Made by a program: the position numbers and the translations under genes
The notes under the pieces: model-generated
What the model was told of the DNA's origin: nothing
The model's input: only the letters and a program-made list of their open reading frames with translations
Databases searched by the model: none
Source of the DNA: Thiohalocapsa sp. ML1
Lineage (GTDB): Bacteria > Pseudomonadota > Gammaproteobacteria > Chromatiales > Chromatiaceae
Reading direction: 5' to 3'
Length of the DNA: 64,000 bases
Assembly: GCF_001469165.1 (NCBI RefSeq)
Contig: NZ_JABX01000001.1
Location: 62,001-126,000 of the forward strand
Shown: one piece after another, positions 16,794 through 26,572 of the stretch
How positions within the stretch are numbered: the stretch's first letter is position 1
Layout of the letters: each line of letters begins with the position of its first letter

Positions 16794-17707
16794 TTGCGCC
16801 TACACACGCCGCAGGCGTGTGGCGGGGTCAAATTGGGTCCGGGTCTGTGCTGACCTACCGCGTCGGCCCATTTTCGGTGCGCCTGCGCACGCCGCTTCAT
16901 GATCTGATTCAGTTGGTTCGATGGTGTTACGGAACCAACGTTGACGCCGAGCCTCGGGACCTCGCCTTATTCAACGTCGCAGTTGAAAAGGGCTCACTGA
17001 GCCGGCGTCTGTTCGCGCCGCAGGCGGTATTCCGCACCGACAGCGAAACTCCGTTCCAACCCTTTCCCCGCGACCATGCGTTTGCGCTTTTGGAGTGGGG
17101 ACTCAACTGGTGCATCGCAACGCGTGCCCACCAATATCTGATGCTGCATTCGGCCGCACTCGAGCGAGATGGGCACGCCTTGATCCTGCCTGCAATACCT
17201 GGCTCCGGCAAGAGTACGCTTGCTGCTGCGCTCGCATTGTCGGGATGGCGGCTGTTATCGGACGAGTTCGGGCTTCTCGATTGGAAAACCGGTCTACTGC
17301 AACCTGTTCCTAGAGCCATTCCATTGAAGAACGACTCCATCGAGATCATCCGCCGATTCTCCCCGCAAGCCGATCTAGGCCCCGTTTTTCCACGCACGCG
17401 CAAGGGCGACGTCGCACACCTGCGCCCCGACAAGCAGGCCCTGAGCCGTGACATGGAAACCGTTCGCCCAGCTTGGATCGTGTTCCCTCGTTACCGTGCC
17501 GGAAGCTCTGTTCGGCTCACGCCCTTGCCGCGTCACCTCGCCTTCGTGCGCCTTTCACAGAACGCCTTCAATTACAGGCTGATAGGTGTGGCCGGCTTTG
17601 CAGCAGTCGAGCATGTGGTCGACACATGCTCATGCTGGAGCGCGGAGTACGGCGGCCTCGACAGCATCCTGTCCGCCCTTGACCGCCTACCATCACCAGC
17701 GCCATGA
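16790..17707 (+). CDS. HprK-related kinase A
   Basis: The 305-residue protein contains the P-loop AIPGSGKSTLAAALAL at about residues 141-156 within an HPr-kinase-like domain, preceded by about 130 residues of uncharacterised sequence. The domain order and its place between a PqqD-like gene and a nucleotidyltransferase gene match the 'HprK-related kinase A' family. True HPr kinase phosphorylates a serine of HPr; the substrate of this relative is not known. The GTG start at 16790 overlaps the previous stop, and the ATG of the next gene overlaps its own stop (ATGA), so the three genes form a tight unit. The longer open frame upstream runs through the PqqD-like gene and was rejected. Confidence 0.82.
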   Translation: MIAPTHAAGVWRGQIGSGSVLTYRVGPFSVRLRTPLHDLIQLVRWCYGTNVDAEPRDLALFNVAVEKGSLSRRLFAPQAVFRTDSETPFQPFPRDHAFALLEWGLNWCIATRAHQYLMLHSAALERDGHALILPAIPGSGKSTLAAALALSGWRLLSDEFGLLDWKTGLLQPVPRAIPLKNDSIEIIRRFSPQADLGPVFPRTRKGDVAHLRPDKQALSRDMETVRPAWIVFPRYRAGSSVRLTPLPRHLAFVRLSQNAFNYRLIGVAGFAAVEHVVDTCSCWSAEYGGLDSILSALDRLPSPAP

Positions 17708-18759
17708 GCCTGTTGCTGCAGGCCCTCAGAAGGCCTGGCACAGTGCGCGACTTGTCTCTGTCGGCCTGGGATCGGCTACTGCGGGAAGTCCATGCGCACC
17801 GCCTGGGCGGCAGGTTGAGCTGCCTCCTCGAACGACACGGGGTTGAGGCCGATTGCCCAGCGCTGGTGGGGCACGATCTCGACGCTCAGCGCTGCTTTGC
17901 ACGCTACAAGCAATCTCAGGTACGCCTTGAGCTGCGCAAGCTGAACAAAGCGCTTGCACCGGTGGGCGTGCCTATGCTTTTGCTAAAAGGCGCGGCTTAT
18001 GCCCTTGCGGACCTCGAAGTCGCACGCGGTCGCGACTTCGCCGATGTCGACATCATGGTGCCGCGCACGCAACTGGAAACCGCGGAGACGGCGCTGGAGC
18101 GCGGCGGCTGGCTGTCGGAAACCCGCGACCGCTACGACCAGCGCTACTACCGCCGGTGGATGCACGAGCTGCCGCCGCTGCACCATCGCACGCGCTTGTT
18201 GGAGGTCGACGTCCATCACGCCCTGCTGCCGCTGACCGGCCGGGTGCGACCGGACCCTGAGCTGCTCTGGGCCGCAAGCCGCCCGCTCCCGGACTCGCCC
18301 TATCGGGTGCTCTGCCCGGAGGACATGCTGCTGCACAGCGCGGCGCAGTTGTTCCAGGACGGCGAGATCGCGGGCGACTTGAGCGGGCTGCTGGATCTGC
18401 ACCAGTTGATGCAGGAGCTCGGCGACGAAGCCGGTTTCTGGGACCGGCTGCTGCCGCGGGCCGAGCAGCTTGAGCTCGGCCGCCCCCTCTACTACGCGCT
18501 GCGCTATTGCCGGCGTCTGCTCGATACGCCGGTGCCCAACGAGGTCATGCGCGCCGCGGAGGCCTTCGCGCCGGGCCAACTCAACGGGCGACTGATGGAC
18601 CTGCTGGTACCGCGCGTGCTGGAACCCCGCTACCCGACCCGCAGGCCGGCGCACATCTCGGCATGGCTCCTGTATCTGCGCTCCCACTGGCTGCGGATGC
18701 CGCCGGGGCTCTTGGCCCTGCACCTGCTGCGCAAGGGGCTGCGCCGCGGGTCCCACTGA
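17704..18759 (+). CDS. Nucleotidyltransferase-family protein (NTP_transf_5 type) of the HPr-rel-A cassette
   Basis: The 351-residue protein contains LLKGAAYALADLEVARGRD and ADVDIMVP (about residues 97-121): the pattern of the nucleotidyltransferase_5 family, with two Asp residues for metal binding in DFADVDIMV. A later helical part (LLHSAAQLFQDGE) is also typical. Members are thought to transfer nucleotides to proteins or small molecules, but targets are mostly unknown. It starts inside the stop of the HprK-related kinase gene and is the last gene of the cassette. The opposite gene downstream (AmgK type) converges on it after 30 bases. Confidence 0.85.
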   Translation: MSLLLQALRRPGTVRDLSLSAWDRLLREVHAHRLGGRLSCLLERHGVEADCPALVGHDLDAQRCFARYKQSQVRLELRKLNKALAPVGVPMLLLKGAAYALADLEVARGRDFADVDIMVPRTQLETAETALERGGWLSETRDRYDQRYYRRWMHELPPLHHRTRLLEVDVHHALLPLTGRVRPDPELLWAASRPLPDSPYRVLCPEDMLLHSAAQLFQDGEIAGDLSGLLDLHQLMQELGDEAGFWDRLLPRAEQLELGRPLYYALRYCRRLLDTPVPNEVMRAAEAFAPGQLNGRLMDLLVPRVLEPRYPTRRPAHISAWLLYLRSHWLRMPPGLLALHLLRKGLRRGSH

Positions 18760-18789
18760 GCGCGGCCGCATCGCGCCGCAGCGGGACGC

Positions 18790-19785
18790 TCACGCCAGGT
18801 GCGCCGCGACCCCCGGCAGCACCCGCTCGTCGATGATGCTCGCGAGCGGCGCCAGCGCCGGTTGTTTCGTGCCAACGGCTCTCACATAGCCCAGTGTGCG
18901 CGGCAGGTACTGCAGATAGTTCCGTCGCCCGTCGCGCAGCGCGAGCCGGGCGAAGATGCCGGCCGCCTTGAGGTGGCGCTGCACCCCCATCAGGTCGAAC
19001 CAACCGACAAAGGCCGGGATGTGCTCATCGCGCAGGATGCCGCACTGCAATGCCGAGTCCAGATAGGCGTCGATCCAGGACTGCACGCGCTCGTCGGGCC
19101 AGTCGATGTAGCAATCGCGCAGCAGGGAGACAAGGTCGTAGGTGACAGGCCCGAGCACGGCGTCCTGAAAATCCAGGATGCCGGGGTTGGCCCGCTCGGT
19201 CAGCATCAGGTTGCGGCTGTGAAAGTCCCGGTGGACGCAGACCTTCGGCTGCGCGAGCGCGCTCTGCACCAGCAGGTCGTAGGTCAGCTCCAGCATCGGA
19301 CGGTCCTGCGCCTCATGTGGCAGGCCGAGCAAGCCGTCCAGCAGCCACTCGTCGAAGATGCGAAGCTCGCGGCGCAAGAACGGCTCGTCGTACGCCGGCA
19401 GATCGGTCTGCGGACCCGCCGCCTGCAGCGCGATCAGCGCGCCGATGGCGTCCCCATACAGCCGATCCGCGTTCGCATCCGTGAGGTGATCGAGGTAGTG
19501 CCGGTCGCCCAGATCCGCCACCAGCAGAAAGCCTTGCGCCACGTCTTCGGCGATGATCCGCGGCACATTGAGACCGATGTCCGCGAACGCCCGCGCCAGG
19601 CGCACGAAGGCGGCGCTGTCCTCGGTCTGCGGTGGCGCATCCACGGCGATGACGGTGTCCGCACCCTGGCGAACGCGCCAGTACCGACGAAAGCTCGCAT
19701 CCGCCGATGCCGCCGAGAGGCTGGGCAGCTCCCCGCCAAGCGCCGCCCGCAACCACGCCTGAAACAGCTCACCACGCTCTGTCAA
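18790..19785 (-). CDS. amgK: AmgK-type amino-sugar kinase (aminoglycoside phosphotransferase fold)
   Basis: The 331-residue protein has the kinase loop VCVHRDFHSRNLML (catalytic Asp, Asn) followed by ILDFQDAVLGPVTYDL (metal-binding Asp). AmgK phosphorylates N-acetylmuramic acid and N-acetylglucosamine at C1 in peptidoglycan recycling. In gammaproteobacteria it commonly lies next to lptD with murU; here lptD is divergent and murU is not seen. I chose TTG 19785 because GGAGG sits five bases before it; the open frame continues upstream to a GTG at 19833. Confidence 0.87.
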   Translation of the reverse strand: MTERGELFQAWLRAALGGELPSLSAASADASFRRYWRVRQGADTVIAVDAPPQTEDSAAFVRLARAFADIGLNVPRIIAEDVAQGFLLVADLGDRHYLDHLTDANADRLYGDAIGALIALQAAGPQTDLPAYDEPFLRRELRIFDEWLLDGLLGLPHEAQDRPMLELTYDLLVQSALAQPKVCVHRDFHSRNLMLTERANPGILDFQDAVLGPVTYDLVSLLRDCYIDWPDERVQSWIDAYLDSALQCGILRDEHIPAFVGWFDLMGVQRHLKAAGIFARLALRDGRRNYLQYLPRTLGYVRAVGTKQPALAPLASIIDERVLPGVAAHLA

Positions 19786-20089
19786 CAGAACCTCCGACCC
19801 TACAACGCCAAGCCGCGCACCTGCGGGCGCCACCGCACCACCGCTGTGCGCAGCCCCCGTACGGCGCAGCGGAGACTAGCAGATTCGACCCACGCATTGA
19901 TGCCTTTTGCCGAATGTGCGACTTTGTCGAATTGCACCCGACATCCCGCCGGGGCGGGCGTCGCGACAACCGGTGCAGAGCCGGATGGTCGCTTGAAGCG
20001 GCCAGCTTGGCCGACGGGCGTCGCGGCCCCCTTGTAGCCTGCGATGGCGCTGTCGAATGGACCCGCCGAGGCACCGTGCACAGCTTGCA
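19786..20089. other. Divergent region between amgK and lptD
   Basis: This stretch of 304 bases should carry promoters for both genes. I looked for a sigma-E promoter (GAACTT / TCTGA type), which controls lptD in Escherichia coli, and did not find a convincing one. No other gene is evident. Confidence 0.4.
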
Positions 20090-22717
20090 ATGCCTAACCT
20101 CAACCGCAACACCCGCCGCCGCCGTTCCGCAGCATGCGCCGCAGCGCTGCTGGCCGCAGCGCTCGGCATGCCGCCGGCACGCAGCAACGCACAGGCTGTG
20201 CCGATGCCGCCAGAAGGCCCCGCCGAGCTGCCGCCCGTTCCCGACATGCTGGCAGACGAAACGGCGCCCAATCCGCTGCTGCCGACGCCTGTCTCGCCCT
20301 ATCTGCTGCCGGGGGTCGGCCCCGCGGCCCTTGCGCCAACGGTTACGGACGACGAGCCACTGTGGGTCCTGCCCGCGGCGGCCATTCCGCCGCGCGTGAC
20401 CACCCTGCCGGGGGCCACCCCGAGCCGCGACCGCGGCTACCTGGACCAGCCCGGGACCACAGCGGGCATCGTCACCGAGCCCATCGAGCCGGATTCCGGC
20501 CGGCTCGACCAAGGCCTCGACTGGGCTTACTGCGGCCCGCGCCCCCCGGGCATCGCCGGGCCCGATACGGACGAGCTCCTCGCCGCACCCGCCGCGCAGT
20601 CCGGCCCCGTCGATCTGGACGCCGGCGGTATCTCCTATCGCCGGCAGCAGGACATCATCGACGCCGTCGGGGCCGTGACCATCGAGCGCGACGCGCAACG
20701 CGTCGAGGCGGGCCGTATCAGCTACGACCGCCGGAGCGAGATTGTCACCAGTCCCGGCGATACCTTTCTCAGCTATCCGCAGGTGCGCCTGGTGGGCGCC
20801 GCGGCGGAGATCAACCTCGCCACCGAGCAGGGCCGCGTCGATGCACCGCGCTTTCGGCTCGCCGGACCGCTCAATGCCCGCGGGCTCGCCGACACCGCCT
20901 ACGTGGTGAGCCCGAGCCGCACCGCCTACCGCGACCTGATCTACACGACCTGCCCACCCGGCAGCAATGCCTGGTCGCTGCGGGCAGACAAGCTCAAGCT
21001 CGATCAGGACACCGGGCTCGGCGTCGCCCGGGACGCACACCTGCGCATCGCCGGCGTGCCGGTGTTCTACACGCCTTACTTGCAGTTTCCCATCGACGAC
21101 CGTCGGCGCAGCGGCCTCCTGGTCCCGGCGTTCGGGTCATCGGACAGCAGCGGCCTGGACCTCGCCCTGCCGTACTACTGGAACATTGCACCGAACCTGG
21201 ACGCCACGATCACGCCGCGCATCATGAGCAAGCGCGGCCTGCAGCTCGGCACGGAGCTCCGCTACCTGACCCGCGCCGACCGGGGCGAGATCCGCGCCGA
21301 GATCCTGCCGCAGGATCAGGCTTACGACGGCGAGAATAAGCTCCGCTGGGCCTTTGACGTGTTGCAGGAAGGTCTCTGGCTCGGACGTCTGGCCACGCGG
21401 GTCGACTACAGCGCTATCAGCGACGACGACTACCTTCAAGACCTCGGCAACACCATCGACGCCACCAGCACCCGCTACCTGCAACAGAGCGGCGACATCC
21501 AGTACTTCGGCAACGGCTGGTCGCTGCTCACGCGCCTGCGGGCGTTTCAGACCGTGGAGGAGAACTTGGCGCCGGCGAGCCGCCCTTACGGTCGCCTGCC
21601 TCAGGTGCTGTTCCGCATCCCGCCGCGGGCTCTGCTGCCCGAGGGCGGCGGCCGCTACCTCGGGCGCCCCACCGTTGGCCTGGAGGCAGAGTACAACTAC
21701 TTCGATCACAATCACGCCGTACACGGCCAGCGCGGAACGCTGACCCCCCTCATGACCTGGCCGCTGCAACGCAGCTACGGTCATCTCATCCCGAGCGCCC
21801 GTCTCTACCTATCGCGCTACGACCTCACGGACACCGCCCCTGGCATCTCGGAGGACCCGGCGTATGCGATCCCGAGCGTCGATCTCGACGGCAAACTGAT
21901 CTTCGAGCGCCCTGCCAACTGGTTCGGCACCAGCGCGGTACAGACCCTGGAGCCGCGGCTCTACTATCTGTACACGGCTTACGAGGACCAGAGCGACACG
22001 CCGATCTTCGACAGCTCCGAGCTCGATTTCGCCTTTGCAAACCTGTTCCGAAGCAGCCGCTTCACGGGCCGCGATCGCATTGGCGATGCCAATCAACTCA
22101 CCGCCGGCATCAGCTCCCGGCTGCTGGAGGGCGCCAGCGGGGTCGAGCTGTTCCGGCTGAGCCTGGGCCAGATCTATTACTTCGCAGACCGAAAGGTCCA
22201 GATCGGCGAGCCCGTGCAGACATCCGACACCTCCCCCTACGCGGGCGAGCTGTCGGCCCGGCTGTTTACCAATTGGTTCGGCCGCGCGAGCATTGAATTT
22301 GACCCAGAGGCGGACACCGACGCCTGGCAGCGGCGTACACTGCGACTGGAATACCGCGACCCGGGGCAGCGGGTCCTGAACCTCTCGTACCATGCCGATC
22401 TCACGGCGACGAACCCCGAGAACCGATATGAAGACTCGGACCTGTCCTTCCGCCTGCCCCTCGGCGAGCGCATCGAGATGGTCGGGCGCTGGCTCTATTC
22501 GGTGCGCCACGCCGAGACCATGGACGCCGTCGCCGGCATCGCCTTCGGCAAGTGCTGCGGGCGACTGCGGTTGGTGGGCCGGCACTTCAAGCGCAGCGCG
22601 GGCGACCCCGCAAGCACGTCGGTGATGCTGCAACTCGAGCTTGCCGGCCTCGGCGCCATCGGCGACCCGGTGGGCGACTTCCTGGAACGCGAGATCTATG
22701 GCTACAACCCGAACTAA
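20090..22717 (+). CDS. lptD: LPS-assembly protein LptD
   Basis: The 875-residue outer-membrane protein inserts lipopolysaccharide into the outer leaflet together with LptE. A signal peptide (Arg-rich start, hydrophobic core, cleavage after ARSNA) is followed by a Pro-rich linker, the periplasmic OstA/LptA-like domain (about residues 165-270, starting VDLDAGGISYRRQQDIIDAVG) and the large beta-barrel (YFTPYLQFPIDDRRRSG-like segment FYTPYLQFPIDDRR is present). Conserved cysteines occur as CGPR near residue 155, TCPPG, and KCCG near the end. The ATG at 20090 is directly before the signal peptide. It overlaps surA by 20 bases, so lptD-surA-pdxA is an operon. Confidence 0.96.
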   Translation: MPNLNRNTRRRRSAACAAALLAAALGMPPARSNAQAVPMPPEGPAELPPVPDMLADETAPNPLLPTPVSPYLLPGVGPAALAPTVTDDEPLWVLPAAAIPPRVTTLPGATPSRDRGYLDQPGTTAGIVTEPIEPDSGRLDQGLDWAYCGPRPPGIAGPDTDELLAAPAAQSGPVDLDAGGISYRRQQDIIDAVGAVTIERDAQRVEAGRISYDRRSEIVTSPGDTFLSYPQVRLVGAAAEINLATEQGRVDAPRFRLAGPLNARGLADTAYVVSPSRTAYRDLIYTTCPPGSNAWSLRADKLKLDQDTGLGVARDAHLRIAGVPVFYTPYLQFPIDDRRRSGLLVPAFGSSDSSGLDLALPYYWNIAPNLDATITPRIMSKRGLQLGTELRYLTRADRGEIRAEILPQDQAYDGENKLRWAFDVLQEGLWLGRLATRVDYSAISDDDYLQDLGNTIDATSTRYLQQSGDIQYFGNGWSLLTRLRAFQTVEENLAPASRPYGRLPQVLFRIPPRALLPEGGGRYLGRPTVGLEAEYNYFDHNHAVHGQRGTLTPLMTWPLQRSYGHLIPSARLYLSRYDLTDTAPGISEDPAYAIPSVDLDGKLIFERPANWFGTSAVQTLEPRLYYLYTAYEDQSDTPIFDSSELDFAFANLFRSSRFTGRDRIGDANQLTAGISSRLLEGASGVELFRLSLGQIYYFADRKVQIGEPVQTSDTSPYAGELSARLFTNWFGRASIEFDPEADTDAWQRRTLRLEYRDPGQRVLNLSYHADLTATNPENRYEDSDLSFRLPLGERIEMVGRWLYSVRHAETMDAVAGIAFGKCCGRLRLVGRHFKRSAGDPASTSVMLQLELAGLGAIGDPVGDFLEREIYGYNPN

Positions 22718-24053
22718 ACCCGCCCGGCCGCATCGGACACGATTCCCGCGCGTCGGCGACACACGCGGGCTCGCCTGCAACCTGCTGGCCGGCTTGCTGC
22801 TGATCCTCGCGGCGACCGGCGCGGCCGGGCCGCTCGACGGCATCGTTGCGGTCGTCAACGACGATGTCATCGTCCAGAGCGAGCTGCAGGCCGAGATCGA
22901 CCTGGTGCTGCCGGAGCTGCAATCCCGCGGCACGAGCATCCCGGCGCGCGACGTGCTCGAAAAGCAGGTGCTTGAGCGACTGATCCTCAAGCGCCTGCAG
23001 CTACAGGCGGCCGAGCGCCTCGGCATTGAGGTGGACGAGTCGACACTGACGGAGGCCATGACCAGCATCGCTGCACGCAACGGCCTGTCGCTGGACGAGT
23101 TGCGCCTGACCCTCCAGCAGGGCGGCATCGACTTCGAGAGTTTCCGCGAAGACACTCGCGCGCAGATCGTCGCCACGCAGCTCCAGCAACAGGCCGTGAT
23201 GCGCAACATCCGCATCAGCGACGCCGAGGTCGACCGCTTCCTGGAGCGCGAAGGGGATTCCCTGATCCAGCGCCGCGAGGTGCGTCTGCAGCACATCCTC
23301 ATCGCGCTGCCGGACAACCCCACGCAAAGCCAGATCGCCGCCGCCCGCAGCAAGGCAGAGAGCATCCTCGGGCGCCTGCGCGGCGGCGCCGACTTCGCGA
23401 GCATGGCCGCGGCGGAGTCCGAAGGGCGCCGCGCGCTGGAGGGCGGCGACCTCGGCTGGTTCCCGATGGCCGAGGTACCGACACTCGCCGTGGATGCCGC
23501 GCAGAAGCTCGCCAAGGGCGAGACAGCGGAGCCCATTCAAAGCCCGAGTGGTTTTCATCTCATTAGGATCTCCGACATCAAGGGCGACGACCCGGAGCCT
23601 GTCAGCCAGACACACGTCCGCCATATCCTGATCCGCACTAGCGAGCTCGTGTCGGACGACGACGCCAAGCGCAGGCTCGATCAGCTACGCCTGCGCATCG
23701 TCGGCGGTGACGACTTCGGCACCCTCGCCCGCGCCCATTCCGATGACACCGGCACGGCGCTCAAGGGCGGCGCCCTCGACTGGGTCGACCCGGGCGCCAC
23801 GGTGCCGGAGTTCGAGGAGGTGATGGACGCACTCGCACCCAACGAGGTCAGCGAGCCGTTCAAGTCGCCCTTCGGCTGGCACATCGTGCAGGTACTCGAA
23901 CGCCGCCGTCAGGAAACCACCGACGCGCTGATGCGCATGCGCGCCGAGGACGCACTGCGTCGGCGCAAGGCCGAGGAGGCGACCGAGATCTGGCTGCGCC
24001 AGCTCCGCGACGAGGCCTACGTGGACCTGCGCCTGGACGCAGGCGACTACTGA
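22698..24053 (+). CDS. surA: Periplasmic chaperone and peptidyl-prolyl isomerase SurA
   Basis: The 451-residue protein has a signal peptide (hydrophobic core about residues 27-42), the chaperone domain starting at [18 protein letters not shown], and two parvulin (PpiC) domains, beginning at [11 protein letters not shown] and [11 protein letters not shown]. Each parvulin domain ends in the expected GFHL and GWHIVQV strands. SurA carries outer-membrane proteins, including LptD, to the BAM complex. Length and order match the family. The start overlaps the end of lptD. Confidence 0.97.
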   Translation: MATTRTKPARPHRTRFPRVGDTRGLACNLLAGLLLILAATGAAGPLDGIVAVVNDDVIVQSELQAEIDLVLPELQSRGTSIPARDVLEKQVLERLILKRLQLQAAERLGIEVDESTLTEAMTSIAARNGLSLDELRLTLQQGGIDFESFREDTRAQIVATQLQQQAVMRNIRISDAEVDRFLEREGDSLIQRREVRLQHILIALPDNPTQSQIAAARSKAESILGRLRGGADFASMAAAESEGRRALEGGDLGWFPMAEVPTLAVDAAQKLAKGETAEPIQSPSGFHLIRISDIKGDDPEPVSQTHVRHILIRTSELVSDDDAKRRLDQLRLRIVGGDDFGTLARAHSDDTGTALKGGALDWVDPGATVPEFEEVMDALAPNEVSEPFKSPFGWHIVQVLERRRQETTDALMRMRAEDALRRRKAEEATEIWLRQLRDEAYVDLRLDAGDY

Positions 24054-24108
24054 TGCGCCGCGCCCGGCGTCCGCCAACCCGACCCGCCCGGGAGCCGCCC
24101 TGCAGCCC

Positions 24109-25137
24109 ATGACCGACATCCGCCAGCCGCCGCCGCCGCGCATCGCGCTGACCCCCGGCGAGCCCGCCGGCATCGGCCCGGACCTCTGCGTCGCGCTCGC
24201 GCAGCGCCCTCACGCTGCCGAGCTGGTCGCGGTCTGCGATCCGACCCTACTGCAGGAGCGCGCCGGGCTGCTCGGCCTGCCGCTGGAGATCTTGCCGCAT
24301 GACCCGGACCGCATCCCGGCGCCGCAGCGCGCCGGCACGCTCCAGGTGCACGCGGCGGCGCGGCTGCGCGAGCCGGTGCGGCCCGGGCGGCTCGACCCGC
24401 GCAACGCGGGCTACGTCATCGAGACCCTCAACGCCACCTGCCGCGACTGTCTCGCCGGGCAGTTCGAGGCGGTGGTCACCGCGCCCGTGCACAAGGGCGT
24501 CATCAACGACGCCGGGCTCGCCTTCACTGGCCACACGGAGCTCTTTGCCGAGCACTGCCACGCCAAGCCCGTGATGCTGCTCGCGGCGCCAGGGCTGCGC
24601 GTCGCGCTCGCCACCACCCACTTGGCGCTCAAGGACGTACCGGCGGCGCTGAACCGCCAGCTCATCGCGGAGGTGCTGACGACGCTGCTCGCCGACCTGC
24701 CGCGACGCTTGGGCATCGCCGCCCCGCGCATCGTGGTCTGCGGGCTGAACCCGCACGCGGGCGAGGGCGGACACCTGGGCGGTGAGGAGATCGAGATCAT
24801 CGCACCCGTCATTGCGGACTTCCGCGCCCGCGGCGCCGACGTGCGCGGTCCGGTGCCGGCGGACACGGCCTTCCTGCCGCCACGGCTCGCCGACACCGAC
24901 GTCGTGCTCGCGATGTACCACGACCAGGGGCTGCCGGTGCTCAAGCACCTGGGCTTCGGCCACGCCGTCAACGTGACACTAGGCCTACCCATCATCCGCA
25001 CCTCCGTGGACCATGGCACCGCGCTGGACTTGGCCGGCACCGGACAGGCCGACGTGGGCAGCCTCGCCGCCGCGCTGGATATGGCGATCGGCATGGCGGA
25101 GTTGGAGCGGAATCAGGCGCCCGGCGCGCCCCGCTGA
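24109..25137 (+). CDS. pdxA: 4-hydroxythreonine-4-phosphate dehydrogenase
   Basis: The 342-residue enzyme acts in pyridoxal-phosphate synthesis. Conserved segments include [41 protein letters not shown], the metal-binding MYHDQGLPV and [16 protein letters not shown]. It follows surA by 55 bases, the order usual in proteobacteria, although ksgA and apaGH do not follow here. A Gfo/Idh/MocA oxidoreductase gene converges on it. Confidence 0.97.
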   Translation: MTDIRQPPPPRIALTPGEPAGIGPDLCVALAQRPHAAELVAVCDPTLLQERAGLLGLPLEILPHDPDRIPAPQRAGTLQVHAAARLREPVRPGRLDPRNAGYVIETLNATCRDCLAGQFEAVVTAPVHKGVINDAGLAFTGHTELFAEHCHAKPVMLLAAPGLRVALATTHLALKDVPAALNRQLIAEVLTTLLADLPRRLGIAAPRIVVCGLNPHAGEGGHLGGEEIEIIAPVIADFRARGADVRGPVPADTAFLPPRLADTDVVLAMYHDQGLPVLKHLGFGHAVNVTLGLPIIRTSVDHGTALDLAGTGQADVGSLAAALDMAIGMAELERNQAPGAPR

Positions 25138-25177
25138 GGCGGCTCCTCCCCGGGACGCAAGCACGGCACGAGCAGGC

Positions 25178-26113
25178 TCAATCCGCCATCCGCCGACCCA
25201 CCTCCAACGCCACCTCCAGCGCCCTGAGGCCCACGGCGCCGTCCACCAGCGGGCGGCGGCCCGTGCGCACGCTGTCCACAAAGGCCGCGATCTCGGCATC
25301 GAGCGGCTTCACCGGCTCCACCGCGATGCGCTCGCGGACGATCTCCGGGCGCGGCTGGCCCGGCTGCGGCACCGGTCGCGCGATGTCCAGGGTCTGGCCG
25401 ACGAAGTCGAGCGAGAGATAGGCGCCCGGCTGAAACACGCGGATGCGCCGCGTGGTCTGGTCCGACACGCGGCTGGCGACGATGTTGGCAACGGCACCGT
25501 TGGCGAACTCAAGCCGAGCATTGGCGATGTCCACGTGCTCGGTCAACACCGGCGTGCCGACGGCGCGCACGTCCGTCAACGCGTCGCCCACCAAGGACAG
25601 GATGATGTCGATGTCGTGGATCATCAGGTCCGAGACCACGTCCACGTCTGTCGCGCGCTCCTTGAACCCGCCCATGCGCTGCGCCTCGATGAAGCGCGGC
25701 CGGTCGATGCGCGCCGCCAGCGCCATGATGCCCGCGTTGAAGCGCTCCAGATGGCCGATCTGCAAGATCGCGCCGGACGCCTCGGCGAGCCGCACGATCT
25801 CCCGCCCCTGGTCCATGTCCGGCGCCACCGGCTTCTCCAAGAGCGTGTGCACGCCGGCTTGCAGGTACGGGCGCGCCACGTCCAGGTGCGCGGTGGTGGG
25901 CACGACAATGCTCACCGCATCCACCAGGCCCAACAGCGCCGCCGGGTCCGCATGCGCCGCGCAGCCCGCCTCCGCCGCCACGGCTTGCGCCCGCGCCGGG
26001 TCCGTGTCGGCGACGCCCACCAGCTCCACACCGTCGAGGCGCGAGTAGATCAGCGCATGGAAGCGCCCCAGATAGCCGACCCCGACGACGCCGATACGTA
26101 CTGCCCGATCCAT
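25178..26113 (-). CDS. Gfo/Idh/MocA-family oxidoreductase, possibly UDP-GlcNAc 3-dehydrogenase
   Basis: The 311-residue protein starts with the nucleotide-binding motif GVVGVGYLGRFHA and contains EKPVA, the lysine motif of the Gfo/Idh/MocA family, GHLERFN and MIHDIDIILSL. Such enzymes use NAD(P) to oxidise sugars. The pattern 'YLGRFHA..Y' and 'LERFNA' resembles GnnA, which makes 3-keto-UDP-GlcNAc for lipid A with diamino sugars. The usual aminotransferase partner GnnB is not in the window, so this is only a suggestion. It lies after an LPS-assembly operon on the opposite strand. Confidence 0.85.
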   Translation of the reverse strand: MDRAVRIGVVGVGYLGRFHALIYSRLDGVELVGVADTDPARAQAVAAEAGCAAHADPAALLGLVDAVSIVVPTTAHLDVARPYLQAGVHTLLEKPVAPDMDQGREIVRLAEASGAILQIGHLERFNAGIMALAARIDRPRFIEAQRMGGFKERATDVDVVSDLMIHDIDIILSLVGDALTDVRAVGTPVLTEHVDIANARLEFANGAVANIVASRVSDQTTRRIRVFQPGAYLSLDFVGQTLDIARPVPQPGQPRPEIVRERIAVEPVKPLDAEIAAFVDSVRTGRRPLVDGAVGLRALEVALEVGRRMAD

Positions 26114-26175
26114 GCCGTTCTCCCGGTTGCTCTGCTGTGACCGGGCACCATGATAGCGGCTCCGGGCGGCGTGCC

Positions 26176-26403
26176 TCAGGCCGCGTCGGCCAGCACGCGC
26201 TTGATCTGCAGCGGATACATGCCGGTCTTCTGGGCATCCAGGATCGTGATCTCGCCGATGCCGTCGGCCGTGTAGCCGATGTTCACGTTCCAGCTCAATG
26301 ATTCATCCCGGACGATCTCGCCCTTGGCAAGCGCCAGAAAGAGGATGTCATCCTCCTAGAGCGCTTGACGGCGGCGAATGTTTGCAGATGAGTCAAGTTT
26401 CAC
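26176..26403 (-). pseudogene. DUF2283-type antitoxin-like remnant with in-frame stop
   Basis: Read on the minus strand from a GTG at 26403, the frame gives KLDSSANI, a few residues, a TAG at 26356-26358, and then EDDILFLALAKGEIVRDES and NVNIGYTADGIGEITILDA, the typical body of DUF2283 proteins, ending at TGA 26176-26178. The family usually reads 'YD.E.DILFL' where the stop now lies. DUF2283 genes often follow DUF4258 genes, as here. The unit looks inactive. Confidence 0.6.
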
Positions 26404-26428
26404 GACGACACGGCGCTTGCAGGCGAAA

Positions 26429-26484
26429 GGGCCGAGGGCCAAGGGCCAAGGGAGCCCGCCTCGGCCCTTGGCCCTTGGCCCTTG
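26429..26484. repeat. Heptamer-repeat hairpin, copy 3
   Basis: Three units of GGGCCGA/GGGCCAA (26429-26451) face three inverted CCCTTGG units (26461-26484), giving a stem of about 20 pairs with a short loop. It lies between the two broken toxin-antitoxin-like genes. Confidence 0.8.
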
Positions 26485-26572
26485 CTTCAATACGCCGACG
26501 AGCGGGCGGCGCAAGACTAGGCGCCGTGCCCTGGTCGGTCTGAGGCTCTGCCTCGCTAGTAGTAGACAATCT

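Noticed and set aside
19769-21040. Antisense open frame of 423 codons over lptD
   Set aside because: lptD is certain from its motifs; the antisense product is low complexity.
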